The notes beneath the pieces were generated by a model that was not told the origin of the DNA, made no database searches, and saw only the letters and a list, made by a program, of their open reading frames with translations. Below, in pieces: positions 15,972 to 23,851 of a DNA stretch of 27,551 bases. Within the stretch, counting starts at the first letter, position 1. The number at the start of each line of letters is the position of its first letter. A program made the position numbers and the translations under genes. The DNA is from Woeseia sp037968755 (GTDB lineage Bacteria > Pseudomonadota > Gammaproteobacteria > Steroidobacterales > Woeseiaceae), in contig JBBKWB010000023.1 in the NCBI GenBank assembly GCA_037968755.1, forward strand, positions 1 to 27,551. The letters are read 5' to 3'.

Positions 15972-16841
15972 TTACGGCGCGGAAAGCGCCTTGATCAGCT
16001 GCTCTGTCATGCGTTCTGTTGTGATGAAGTCCCAGTTCCAGTCGTCGTGATAGCTCGCAAGCGGGTTCTCTGCATGTATTTCTGCCCCGGATAAACCGCT
16101 GTTCAGCAGTGCTTTTACTCTGTCGCGGGCGTCAACCAGCATGTCGCGGGCGAGGATCAGGTCGCCGCGATTTGCCAGCGGGCCGTGGCCCGGAATAATG
16201 CGGGTATCGGCATCGGTCATCTCGAGCATGAGATTTTGCGCAGCAATGAAGCCCTCCACGCTGCCGCCCGAGTCCAGATCGATATAAGGGAACAGGCCAT
16301 TGAACATGGCATCACCGGTATGCAGGACATTGGCATCCGGAAAATGAATGATGGCGTCTCCATCGGTGTGAGCATGTTGCACGTGAATGACATGCGCACG
16401 ATGGCCGTTCAGGTGAAACGTCACTTCGCTCGAAAACGTGATCTCGGGGAGCGTGTCCGCTGCGGCATCGGAATCGAGCATACGCTGGCGAATGTTGTCG
16501 TGTGCGACGATCGTTGCGCCGTGTTGATGCATTGCCGCGTTGCCACCGACGTGATCACCGTGCACGTGTGTGTTGATCACGAACTCAGCCGGCGCTCCGG
16601 CGATATCTTCCACCGCGGCAAGTACTTTGTCCGCAAGCGGTTCCAGCGCATCATCAATCAGCACCACGCCGTCGTCGCCGGTTAACAGTCCAAGATTTCC
16701 GCCGCTGAAGCCACCGACGCCCTCCAGCATGTACAGGCCGGGCCGCAGTTCGGTCGACTTGAAGCTGATGTCGTCCTGAGCAATGGCCGCGGACGCGACG
16801 AGCAAGCAGGTAGTGGTGAGCAGTGAAAGGCGGGTAATCAT
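15972..16841 (-). CDS. Exported metallo-beta-lactamase-fold hydrolase
   Basis: This 289-residue protein has a Sec signal cleaved after ASAAIA (about residue 21). The MBL zinc motif is complete: THVHGDHVGGN gives His92, His94, Asp96 and His97; HAHTDGDAIIHF and HTGDAMF supply the later His and bridging Asp; IIPGHGP supplies the last His. The sequence resembles the broad group of periplasmic MBL hydrolases that includes subclass B lactamases, lactonases and thioesterases, and nothing in it points to one substrate. A GGAG ribosome site precedes the ATG. The AbgT transporter gene follows on the same strand after 63 bases, so hydrolysis outside the cytoplasm and uptake could be linked. Confidence 0.88.
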   Translation of the reverse strand: MITRLSLLTTTCLLVASAAIAQDDISFKSTELRPGLYMLEGVGGFSGGNLGLLTGDDGVVLIDDALEPLADKVLAAVEDIAGAPAEFVINTHVHGDHVGGNAAMHQHGATIVAHDNIRQRMLDSDAAADTLPEITFSSEVTFHLNGHRAHVIHVQHAHTDGDAIIHFPDANVLHTGDAMFNGLFPYIDLDSGGSVEGFIAAQNLMLEMTDADTRIIPGHGPLANRGDLILARDMLVDARDRVKALLNSGLSGAEIHAENPLASYHDDWNWDFITTERMTEQLIKALSAP

Positions 16842-17045
16842 CCGAATTCTCCAGGTCGATCAGGTTAATGCAGGCAGCGAGTGCGTATTTTTACTCTTCT
16901 GGGTCAATCATTGCCACGCCGTTCGAGTGCTCCGGCATCGCGACCCAGGTCTCAAAACCGGCAGAAAGGCGGGTCTCGAGCGGCCGGCTGAGAGCCGGAT
17001 CACAGCGCCGCACCCTGATCTGCACCGAATATTAGCGGGTAATTC

Positions 17046-17309
17046 ATGCCCGGACACCGAATGACTGCTATTGCTGACAACGTTGTACCGTTCCCGCTGA
17101 GCCGCCGCCGCGATCTGCGCGGCTGCCCGCATTGCGGTACGCGCAGCGACGTATACCGGATTGGTCGCCTCCTGTGGGCGTATTGCGATCTGCATGAAGT
17201 GCGTTGGGTCGTCGCTGATTTTCACCAGACCCCTCCCGCAGCAATGGACCGCCAGCAGCTGCGCAAGGGCCTGGAGTTCCTGTCTGCATTCGTAGAGGTC
17301 TCCCGCTAG
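17046..17309 (+). CDS. Small zinc-ribbon-like protein
   Basis: This is an 87-residue (or 82 from the second Met at 17061) soluble protein. It carries CPHCG (about 27-31) and, after a spacing of about 18 residues, CDLH (about 47-50), a C-x2-C...C-x2-H arrangement that could bind one zinc. A basic patch (SRRRDLRG) precedes the first cysteine pair and a helical tail follows. I do not recognise a named family, and DNA or RNA binding is only suggested by the ribbon. The overlapping minus-strand frame (16908-17441) has a less protein-like composition and is rejected. Confidence 0.6.
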   Translation: MPGHRMTAIADNVVPFPLSRRRDLRGCPHCGTRSDVYRIGRLLWAYCDLHEVRWVVADFHQTPPAAMDRQQLRKGLEFLSAFVEVSR

Positions 17310-17401
17310 TTCAACCGGGCTCTGCCCGATGCCCTGCGAACAATCGCTGGCACACTCCTCGGAAACTTTCCCCTGATCGCTTGCAGAACTTCTACCTGTT
17401 G

Positions 17402-17418
17402 TGCGCAAGCCTTGCGCA
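17402..17418. repeat. Hairpin upstream of the nuclease gene
   Basis: TGCGCAA and TTGCGCA form a perfect 7-bp stem with a 3-base loop, 93 bases past the zinc-ribbon gene and 79 before the nuclease start. It may terminate the upstream transcript or act as an operator over the promoter that follows. Confidence 0.4.
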
Positions 17419-17451
17419 GCTTGTAGCACACCTGAGTTCAACTGCGCCGCG

Positions 17452-17460
17452 TGCTATAAC
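17452..17460 (+). promoter_or_regulatory. Extended -10 promoter candidate for the nuclease gene
   Basis: TGCTATAAC matches the TGnTATAAT extended -10 pattern. There is no good -35 box, as is usual for extended -10 promoters. Transcription would start near 17467, about 30 bases before the ATG at 17497. Confidence 0.4.
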
Positions 17461-17496
17461 GTTCGCCCGGGGCCGTCTGCCCAGCAAGGTGTCGTT

Positions 17497-19353
17497 ATGC
17501 GCTCTTTTTCATTGTTCGTCGTCCTCACCTGCGTGCTCTCGGCCTGCGACCCGCAATCGGCTGACGACACAACCGTGCCGGGGACGAGCGCACTAACACC
17601 GTCCGATATTCAGGGTGACAGCGCCAACAGTCCGTTCGTCGGCCAGACCGTGACCGTCAGCGGTATCGTCAGTGGCGATTTCCAGGATGATGACGCCGAT
17701 ACCGACAGCTCACTCGGGGGCTTTTATCTGCAAAACGCAAAAGCAGACGGCAACGTACAAACATCTGACGGTGTGTTCGTATTTGATCGCAATGCAAACG
17801 GTGTCGATGTAAATAGCGGTGACCTGGTGCAGGTTGTCGGCAAGGTAGATGAGCGCTTTGGCGAAACGCAAATTAACGCTGGCGAGGTTGTTGCTACTGG
17901 TGCAGGGCAAAGTAGCGCTGTTGTGCTCGCATTGCCGGCGGCGCAAGTAGTCGACAACAGTGACGGCATTGCAATCGCGGATCTCGAAGCCTTTGAAGGG
18001 ATGCTGGTTCGTATTCCGCAAGCGATGTACGTGCAGGACCTGCACGGGCTCGAGCGCTTCGGCGAAATCGTGTTGTCCGTGCTGCCAAGGCAGCAGCAAT
18101 TCACGTCTCTGAACCGACCGGATCCGGCCGCTTACGCCGCGCATCAGTTGCAACGCGCGACGCAGATGCTGTTGCTCGACGACGGTCGCGCACAGCAGAA
18201 TGTTTCACCCATTCGTTATGCAAATGGCAGCGCCGCACCTGACTTTCCGATGCGCGTCGGCGATGCGGTGGAGGGACTCACCGGTGTGCTGCGCTACAGC
18301 CGAGGAAGTGGCGGGCAGGGTCTGGAGACCTGGCGGCTTATGCCTACTACCCGGCCACAATTTGTGCAGCACAATCCACGTCCGGACGTGCCCGTGGTTG
18401 CCGGTAATGTCCGCATCGCGAGTTTCAATGTCCTGAACTATTTTGCGACGGTCGATACGGGCGCGCCGCTTTGCGGGCCCGTTGGCAAAGATGGCTGCAG
18501 GGGCGCGGACTCGGCGCGGGAGTTTGCTCGCCAGCGTCAGAAAATCGCGGTAGCCATCAATGCGCTGCAGGCCGATGTCGTTGGCCTGATGGAGTTGGAA
18601 AACAATGACCGGGCAGCTATCGATGATTTGCTCGCAGCGCTGAACGGCTCTGGCGATAACTGGCGTGCCGTTCGTACCGGCGTCATCGGTACTGATGCCA
18701 TCCGGGTAGCATTAATCTATCGCCAATCCACAGTGGCACCGCACGGGGCGTTTGCGGTACTTGATCGTGCAAAAGATCCGCGTTTTAACGATGATCGCAA
18801 TCGCCCCGCTTTGGCTCAGTCGTTTCGTTTACTCGACAACGACGCTGTGTTCACGGTCGCGGTCAATCACCTCAAGTCAAAAGGTTCGCCCTGCGACGAA
18901 GACGGCGATCCAAACCGCGGAGATGGCCAGAGCAATTGCAGCCGCACCCGTACACTCGCTGCAGAAGCACTCGGTGACTGGTTGGCGACGGATCCTACAG
19001 CGAGTGGCAGTGACAGAGTGCTGATCGTCGGCGATTTCAATGCCTACATGGGCGAGGACCCTGTCGCCGCGCTGGAGCAACTTGGCTATGCCAACCTGCT
19101 GCGTGAGCATGTTGGTGACTCAGCCTGGTCATTCGTTTACCGCGCGGAGTCCGGCACCCTGGATCATGCGTTTGCATCAAAGTCTCTGGCAGCGAGTGTC
19201 GTCGGTATCACTGAATGGCACAGCAATGCCGATGAAGCGCCGCTGTACGATTACAACCTGGAATTTGATCGTGATCCGGGCCTGTACGAGCCATCACTGC
19301 CATGGCGCGCGTCCGACCACGATCCGCTGCTGGTAGACCTGCAATTGCCGTAG
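17497..19353 (+). CDS. ExeM/NucH-family nuclease, predicted lipoprotein
   Basis: From the ATG at 17497 (AAGG ribosome site) the product has 618 residues. A lipoprotein signal ends at VLSAC (Cys17). Residues about 35-270 form an OB-fold-like region with GQTVTVSGIVSGDF and GGFYLQ, as in secreted nucleases of this type. The C-terminal half is an endonuclease/exonuclease/phosphatase domain: IASFNVLNYF, VVGLMELENND with the metal-binding Glu, VAVNHLKSKGSPC, IVGDFNAYMGEDP with the Asp-Asn pair, TLDHAFAS, and a final SDHDPL with the catalytic His. ExeM and NucH degrade extracellular DNA for nutrients and for control of biofilm matrix. An acidic DDDADTDSS stretch may bind calcium. Lipid anchoring would keep the enzyme on the cell surface or in the periplasm. 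Confidence 0.9.
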   Translation: MRSFSLFVVLTCVLSACDPQSADDTTVPGTSALTPSDIQGDSANSPFVGQTVTVSGIVSGDFQDDDADTDSSLGGFYLQNAKADGNVQTSDGVFVFDRNANGVDVNSGDLVQVVGKVDERFGETQINAGEVVATGAGQSSAVVLALPAAQVVDNSDGIAIADLEAFEGMLVRIPQAMYVQDLHGLERFGEIVLSVLPRQQQFTSLNRPDPAAYAAHQLQRATQMLLLDDGRAQQNVSPIRYANGSAAPDFPMRVGDAVEGLTGVLRYSRGSGGQGLETWRLMPTTRPQFVQHNPRPDVPVVAGNVRIASFNVLNYFATVDTGAPLCGPVGKDGCRGADSAREFARQRQKIAVAINALQADVVGLMELENNDRAAIDDLLAALNGSGDNWRAVRTGVIGTDAIRVALIYRQSTVAPHGAFAVLDRAKDPRFNDDRNRPALAQSFRLLDNDAVFTVAVNHLKSKGSPCDEDGDPNRGDGQSNCSRTRTLAAEALGDWLATDPTASGSDRVLIVGDFNAYMGEDPVAALEQLGYANLLREHVGDSAWSFVYRAESGTLDHAFASKSLAASVVGITEWHSNADEAPLYDYNLEFDRDPGLYEPSLPWRASDHDPLLVDLQLP

Positions 19354-19425
19354 TCCGTCGCGGTTGCCGTAACGCTCTGCTGATGTCACGCTAGCCGGAT
19401 AATGAGCGTATGCACCGGGGGGCAC

Positions 19426-19791
19426 ATGACGTCAGCAGAACATCTTAGGTGGGACACCGTTCCACTGGAAACTGTTAATCCCATGATGCAGCGACGCATT
19501 GTCACGGGCGAGCTGATGACTGTTGCACGCATCTGGTTCAAGGACGGCTTTCTCGTACCGCGACACAGCCACCACAACGAACAGATTACCCAGGTCATCT
19601 CCGGCACACTACGGTTTCGCTTTGGCGAACACGGCGAAGAGGAACGCGATGTCGGTCCCGGCGAGGTTGTAGTCATTCCAGCGAATCTGCCACATGAAGC
19701 ACTGTGCATTGGTGACGTGGAGGAAATGGATATGTGGGCGCCGCGCCGCGATGACTGGCTGGACAAGAGCGACGACTACTTGCGACGTTAA
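19426..19791 (+). CDS. Cupin-domain protein
   Basis: This is a 121-residue protein from the ATG at 19426, chosen because CGGGGGGC sits 4-11 bases upstream; an ATG at 19402 would place that ribosome site inside the gene. It is a single small beta-barrel cupin: motif 1 is RHSHHNEQITQVISG (the HxH and Glu metal ligands) and motif 2 is PGEVVVIPANLPHEAL with the later His. The metal site is therefore intact. Such proteins serve as small dioxygenases, isomerases or ligand sensors, and nothing selects among these here. The D-aminoacylase-like gene follows 89 bases downstream on the same strand. Confidence 0.85.
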   Translation: MTSAEHLRWDTVPLETVNPMMQRRIVTGELMTVARIWFKDGFLVPRHSHHNEQITQVISGTLRFRFGEHGEEERDVGPGEVVVIPANLPHEALCIGDVEEMDMWAPRRDDWLDKSDDYLRR

Positions 19792-19880
19792 CGAGAACAA
19801 ATGAGCAGGTGAATGTCGACGACCCGCTTGTCTGGTTTTTTCGTTACCACACGCCTTCCCAATAACCACAGCCCGGAATA

Positions 19881-21446
19881 ATGATGATCACCTTAAATGT
19901 CACCCTTGCACGCAAGCTCGTGCCGATTGCCGGGATACTGTTGCTTGCCGCTTGCCAGCCTGCACCATTTCTTCCCGAGCACGAGTCGCTGGATTTGCTT
20001 ATCGAGAATGCGCGCGTGGTTGATGGCAGTGGCATGCCTGCAATGGCAGCGGACGTCGTGGTGGTTGGCGACACGATCGTATTCGTCGGCGATGCCGAGT
20101 TCAGCAGCGACGATCTGAAAAACCGGGTCCGGCACAGGATCGATGCTGCGGGTCGGGTGCTGGCGCCGGGTTTTATCGATTTGCACTCCCACGGCAACCC
20201 ACTGGAAACGCCTGAGCTTGAGAACTTCCTCGCAATGGGCGTCACGACCATTTCGCTGGGTCAGGATGGCAGCAGCCCGGAGACGGACGATCTGTCCGCA
20301 TGGCTGGACGAGGTTGCGGCAATCGGTATCGGTACCAATCTCGCGATGTTCGTAGGCCACGGTACGTTGCGAGACCTCGCCGGAATTGGCCTGGCACCGA
20401 GCCCTGAGCCAGACGACATGGAAAGGATGCTTGAACTGCTGGATACGACGCTCGCGTACACGTTCGGCATGACTACCGGCCTTGAGTACAACCCGGGTTT
20501 GAATGCGAGCGAACAGGAGCTGGTCGCGCTGGCAAAGGTTGTCGGCAATCGGGATCGGGTTGTCATGAGTCACATGCGTAACGAAGATGATGACAAGATC
20601 GAGAGCTCAATCGCCGAATTGTTGGAGCAAGGGCGATATTCCCGTGTACACATTTCCCATTTGAAATCCGTGTACGGCAAAGGCAGTGCCCGGGCGCAGG
20701 AAATTCTGCAGATTATCGACAATGCGCGTGCCGCCGATATCGACGTGACTGCCGACATGTATCCGTACACGGCGAGCTATACCGGAATTGGTATCGTGTT
20801 TCCGGTATGGGCGAAGACCCGCGAACAGTTCGAAGTCGCGCGCCTGGAACGACGCGAAGAACTCGCAGAATACCTGCGCAATCGTGTAATGGCCCGCAAC
20901 GGACCGGAGTCAACGTTGCTGGGAACGGACCCGTATACCGGCAAGACCCTGGCCGAGCTTTCGTTCGAACTGGAATTGCCTTTCGAAGATGTACTGATAG
21001 ATGTCATCGGCCCGGACGGCGCGTCGGGAGCATACTTCGTAATGAACGAGGAGTTGCAGACAAGTCTGCTGCAAAGTCAGTGGGTGGGCGTTTGCTCAGA
21101 CGGCAGTCCAACCGGTTTTCATCCGCGCGGCCACGGCACGTTCGCGAAAATCATCGAGCAATACGTAGTGAAAGATGGCGTGCTGACCCTGGAAGAGGCG
21201 ATCGCGAAGATGACGTCATTCCCGGCACAGATATTGCGGATCAGAGATCGTGGCCTTCTGGCCGAGGGTATGCGCGCAGACATGATCCTGTTTGACCCGG
21301 CCAAGGTGCGGGCGAACGCGACCTACCCGCAGCCACTACAGCTCGCCAGCGGCTTCGACACCGTTATTGTCAATGGCAAGATTGCCCGTGACGCGGGACG
21401 CCTTGGCGAGGCGCCTGCTGGCCAGGTTTTGCGGCCGGCGGACTGA
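19881..21446 (+). CDS. N-acyl-D-amino-acid deacylase-like amidohydrolase, predicted lipoprotein
   Basis: This 521-residue protein has a lipoprotein signal ending in LLAAC (Cys25). It then follows the D-aminoacylase subgroup of the amidohydrolases: LLIENARVVDGSG, APGFIDLHSHGN with metal His102 and His104, GMTTGLEYNPG, VMSHMRNEDDD and HISHLKSVYGKG with two more histidines, DMYPYTASYTGI, VCSDGSPTGFHPRGHGTFAKI with the catalytic Asp, and a C-terminal IVNGKIA sandwich. Classical D-aminoacylases have a metal-binding Cys in GNCG; here the equivalent segment is SLGQDGSSPE, so Asp stands in its place and the substrate may differ. The M23 peptidase starts 4 bases after its stop. The product is probably periplasmic and acts on N-acylated amino acids or peptide fragments. 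Confidence 0.85.
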   Translation: MMITLNVTLARKLVPIAGILLLAACQPAPFLPEHESLDLLIENARVVDGSGMPAMAADVVVVGDTIVFVGDAEFSSDDLKNRVRHRIDAAGRVLAPGFIDLHSHGNPLETPELENFLAMGVTTISLGQDGSSPETDDLSAWLDEVAAIGIGTNLAMFVGHGTLRDLAGIGLAPSPEPDDMERMLELLDTTLAYTFGMTTGLEYNPGLNASEQELVALAKVVGNRDRVVMSHMRNEDDDKIESSIAELLEQGRYSRVHISHLKSVYGKGSARAQEILQIIDNARAADIDVTADMYPYTASYTGIGIVFPVWAKTREQFEVARLERREELAEYLRNRVMARNGPESTLLGTDPYTGKTLAELSFELELPFEDVLIDVIGPDGASGAYFVMNEELQTSLLQSQWVGVCSDGSPTGFHPRGHGTFAKIIEQYVVKDGVLTLEEAIAKMTSFPAQILRIRDRGLLAEGMRADMILFDPAKVRANATYPQPLQLASGFDTVIVNGKIARDAGRLGEAPAGQVLRPAD

Positions 21447-21450
21447 TGCG

Positions 21451-22167
21451 ATGACAGCATCCGCGTTGACTGGCGTGACGGCGTGGCTGAATGCTGCAGC
21501 GCAGGATGCCGAACCCGTTATTGCCGCGCAGGGACGCAGCAGCGTTCTGGATCTCGGTGCCGGCAGTCTCGCGCTGGGCGAGCCGCTGGATGGAATAGAC
21601 GTACAACACTTTAGTTTGTTGATCGAACAGCGCATGCAGCGCGACGGCGTCGCCGTGGCGTACGGTCGCTGGGGCGAACGCCGTTCGCTGTATAACAACG
21701 ACAACTTCGGTAACAGCGATGAAGAGCGCCGTACCATTCACATGGGTATCGATGTGTTTTGCGACGCCGGTACGCCTGTGTGCACGCCGCTAGCTGGCGT
21801 CGTCGAGATTGTCGCGAATAACGCGCAGGAACTGGACTACGGACCGTTGCTGATAGTGCGCCACGAATCGCCCGCTGGCTCGTTCTACACGTTGTACGGC
21901 CATCTGGGTGCCGACTGTTTGTCGCGTATGCAATCACGCCAGGTCGTGCGGGCAGGGCAGGTAATTGCGACTGTTGGTGCGCCACCGGGTAACGGCAACT
22001 GGCCGCCCCACCTGCATTTTCAGCTTATTCTTGATCTGTTGAATCTGGGTCAGGATTTTCCGGGCGTAGCCCGCGCCAGTGAGCAGTCATACTGGCTGGG
22101 CTTGTCGCCAAGTCCGGCATGTTTTTTCCCGGATAAGTCAGCCAGTGAACTTGACGGTCGCGAATGA
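21451..22167 (+). CDS. M23-family peptidoglycan peptidase-like protein
   Basis: The start at 21451 is 4 bases after the D-aminoacylase-like stop, a spacing that suggests coupled translation; longer frames reach back into that gene. The product has 238 residues. The C-terminal two thirds are an M23 (LytM) domain with all zinc ligands: HMGIDVF gives His and Asp, LYGHLG the supporting motif, and PPHLHFQL the HxH pair. About 90 residues precede it and carry no Sec signal or membrane segment. Members cut cell-wall cross-bridges, yet cytoplasmic M23 modules of this sequence type also occur fused to class-III aminotransferase and kinase-like domains. Without an export signal, the site of action is unclear. 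The pairing with the deacylase suggests processing of cell-wall or D-amino-acid-containing material. Confidence 0.82.
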   Translation: MTASALTGVTAWLNAAAQDAEPVIAAQGRSSVLDLGAGSLALGEPLDGIDVQHFSLLIEQRMQRDGVAVAYGRWGERRSLYNNDNFGNSDEERRTIHMGIDVFCDAGTPVCTPLAGVVEIVANNAQELDYGPLLIVRHESPAGSFYTLYGHLGADCLSRMQSRQVVRAGQVIATVGAPPGNGNWPPHLHFQLILDLLNLGQDFPGVARASEQSYWLGLSPSPACFFPDKSASELDGRE

Positions 22168-22185
22168 GTTAGAGACGAAAGCGAC

Positions 22186-22244
22186 GACTCAGGTGCGAGT
22201 CTTGAATAGTACAAGAAGAACGACGAGGGCGCCGGCAGCGGCGC
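22186..22244 (+). terminator. Two short hairpins between the M23 and symporter genes
   Basis: GACTC/GAGTC (22186-22201, 6-base loop) and GCGCCG/CGGCGC (22229-22244, 4-base loop) lie in the 133-base gap. The first is 18 bases past the M23 stop. They may reduce read-through into the symporter; neither has a T run. Confidence 0.3.
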
Positions 22245-22300
22245 AGAAGTTTGCAGTACGGCGCGGGCACCGGTCGGTGTCAGCCGCAAGGGGGTAAGGC

Positions 22301-23752
22301 ATGGGTTCATTGCATCTGTTCGATCTCATAGCGATAGGTATCTACTTCGCAATCCTGGTGTGGATTGGCATTCGTGTCGCCCGCACAGAACGCGGCGACG
22401 GCGAATCAGAATCGTTCCTCGCAGCCGATCGCAATATGAACCTGCTGCAATCGACATCCACTACCGCGGCCACTGACCTTGGCGGTGGTTTCAGTATCGC
22501 GATGGGCGGACTGGGCTTTACGCTCGGTATTTCCGGTTCCTGGTTTATCGCAATTTCAGGGCTCAGCGTCGTCATGGTGTCTTTTCTGATGGTGCCCAAG
22601 GTTAAACGCTGGGCGGACCGGGTACGCGGACTGACAACGGGCGACCTGTTCGAAGCCCGATTCGACCGCCGCACCGGCACGCTTGCTGCCGTTGTTATCG
22701 GTTTCGCGTGGTTCGCATTTGTTGGCGGTCAGATCATTGCCGGCGGCAAGCTTTTGCAAGTCACACTCGACCTGAACCTGACGTTTGCCGTGGTGCTCTC
22801 CGGCACCATTATCCTCGCCTACACCGCAATGGGCGGACTCAAGGCCGTTATCTATACCGATGTGTTCCAGATGATCATTCTGATGATTGGCATCGTGTTC
22901 ATTGCGGTACCCATTGGCATGATGAAAGTCGGCGGCTGGGGCGCAATGGTTGAGCACTTCAATGCGCAGCCGGGTATGGCGTCGATGGTCGACTGGACAG
23001 CAGTGGGCTGGAAAACCGTACTGGGCTGGTTTTTCGCGATCTTCCCCGTCTGGTTCATTTCCATCGCCGCAATGCAACGCATCGTTGCTGCACGCGACGT
23101 GCGCACTGCGCGCCGCGCATTCTTCCTGACCGGTATTCCAATTGAATGGCCGCTGTTTGCCATAGGTAGCACCTTGGTCGGCATGATCGCGCGCATGTTA
23201 TTTCCGGATTTGCAGGACGCTGAACTGGCGACACCGACCGTTATCATGGAGTTATTGCCCATTGGTGTTGCAGGTGTGGTTATCGCCGCCTACATCGCAG
23301 CCGTCATGTCATCCGCAGATTCTGCGTTGATCGGTCCCGTCGCGATTTTTACCAATGATATCTATCGCAAACAGATGAACCCGCAGGCGACCGGCAAAGA
23401 ACTGGTACGGGTTGCCCGTATCGCAACTGTGGTCCTGGGTGTGCTGGCGATTGGCATCGCCTACCTCGTGCCCAACGTGCTGGACCTGATTCTTTACGCC
23501 TATACATTCGGTGCGGCCGGAATATTTTTTCCGATGCTTGGCCTCCTGTTCTGGCGCAGGACTACGGCACAAGGTGCGTTCTGGAGCATGCTTGCAGGGG
23601 GCGGCTCGGCAGTCATCTGGGTGATTGCCAACGAGCCATACGACATTGCAGCATCGTATGCAGGTTGGGTTATCGGGCTGCCGGTCATGATCGTAGTGTC
23701 TCTGCTTACCCAGCACAGTGCTGATGAGGACCTTGATCTTTTCGACAGCTAG
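22301..23752 (+). CDS. Sodium:solute symporter (SSS family)
   Basis: This 483-residue inner-membrane protein has about 13 membrane segments. SSS features include a start with the helix FDLIAIGIYFAILVWIGIRVART, the ESFLAADRNMNLLQSTSTTAATDLGGG region that contributes to the sodium site in helix 1, the TTGDLFEARF loop, GGLKAVIYTDVFQMIIL near helix 6, and AAVMSSADSALIG, the conserved Ser-Ser sodium-binding stretch of helix 8. Substrates in the family range from proline and pantothenate to sugars and acetate, and none can be chosen here. It follows the deacylase and peptidase genes, so uptake of their products is plausible. A G-rich ribosome site (AGGGGGTAAGG) lies just before the ATG. Confidence 0.92.
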   Translation: MGSLHLFDLIAIGIYFAILVWIGIRVARTERGDGESESFLAADRNMNLLQSTSTTAATDLGGGFSIAMGGLGFTLGISGSWFIAISGLSVVMVSFLMVPKVKRWADRVRGLTTGDLFEARFDRRTGTLAAVVIGFAWFAFVGGQIIAGGKLLQVTLDLNLTFAVVLSGTIILAYTAMGGLKAVIYTDVFQMIILMIGIVFIAVPIGMMKVGGWGAMVEHFNAQPGMASMVDWTAVGWKTVLGWFFAIFPVWFISIAAMQRIVAARDVRTARRAFFLTGIPIEWPLFAIGSTLVGMIARMLFPDLQDAELATPTVIMELLPIGVAGVVIAAYIAAVMSSADSALIGPVAIFTNDIYRKQMNPQATGKELVRVARIATVVLGVLAIGIAYLVPNVLDLILYAYTFGAAGIFFPMLGLLFWRRTTAQGAFWSMLAGGGSAVIWVIANEPYDIAASYAGWVIGLPVMIVVSLLTQHSADEDLDLFDS

Positions 23753-23807
23753 GAGTTTGCGCGGTAGAAAGTTCCGTCGCGGTAGACTGGCCTTGCTGTT
23801 GTGCTTT

Positions 23808-23832
23808 CGCAGCAGGAAATCTTTCTGCTGCG
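23808..23832. terminator. Bidirectional terminator hairpin
   Basis: CGCAGCAG and CTGCTGCG form a perfect 8-bp stem around GAAATCTTT, which can add three further A-T pairs with one bulged G. It lies between the convergent symporter and NhaC-family genes, 56 bases past the first stop and 20 bases from the second. Confidence 0.6.
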
Positions 23833-23851
23833 CAGACTCCCAGCTACGGAC

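Noticed and set aside
16908..17441. Minus-strand open frame of 177 codons
   Set aside because: It has a shadow-like composition rich in Ala, Gly, Arg and Cys, with no ribosome site, and it overlaps the more protein-like zinc-ribbon gene.
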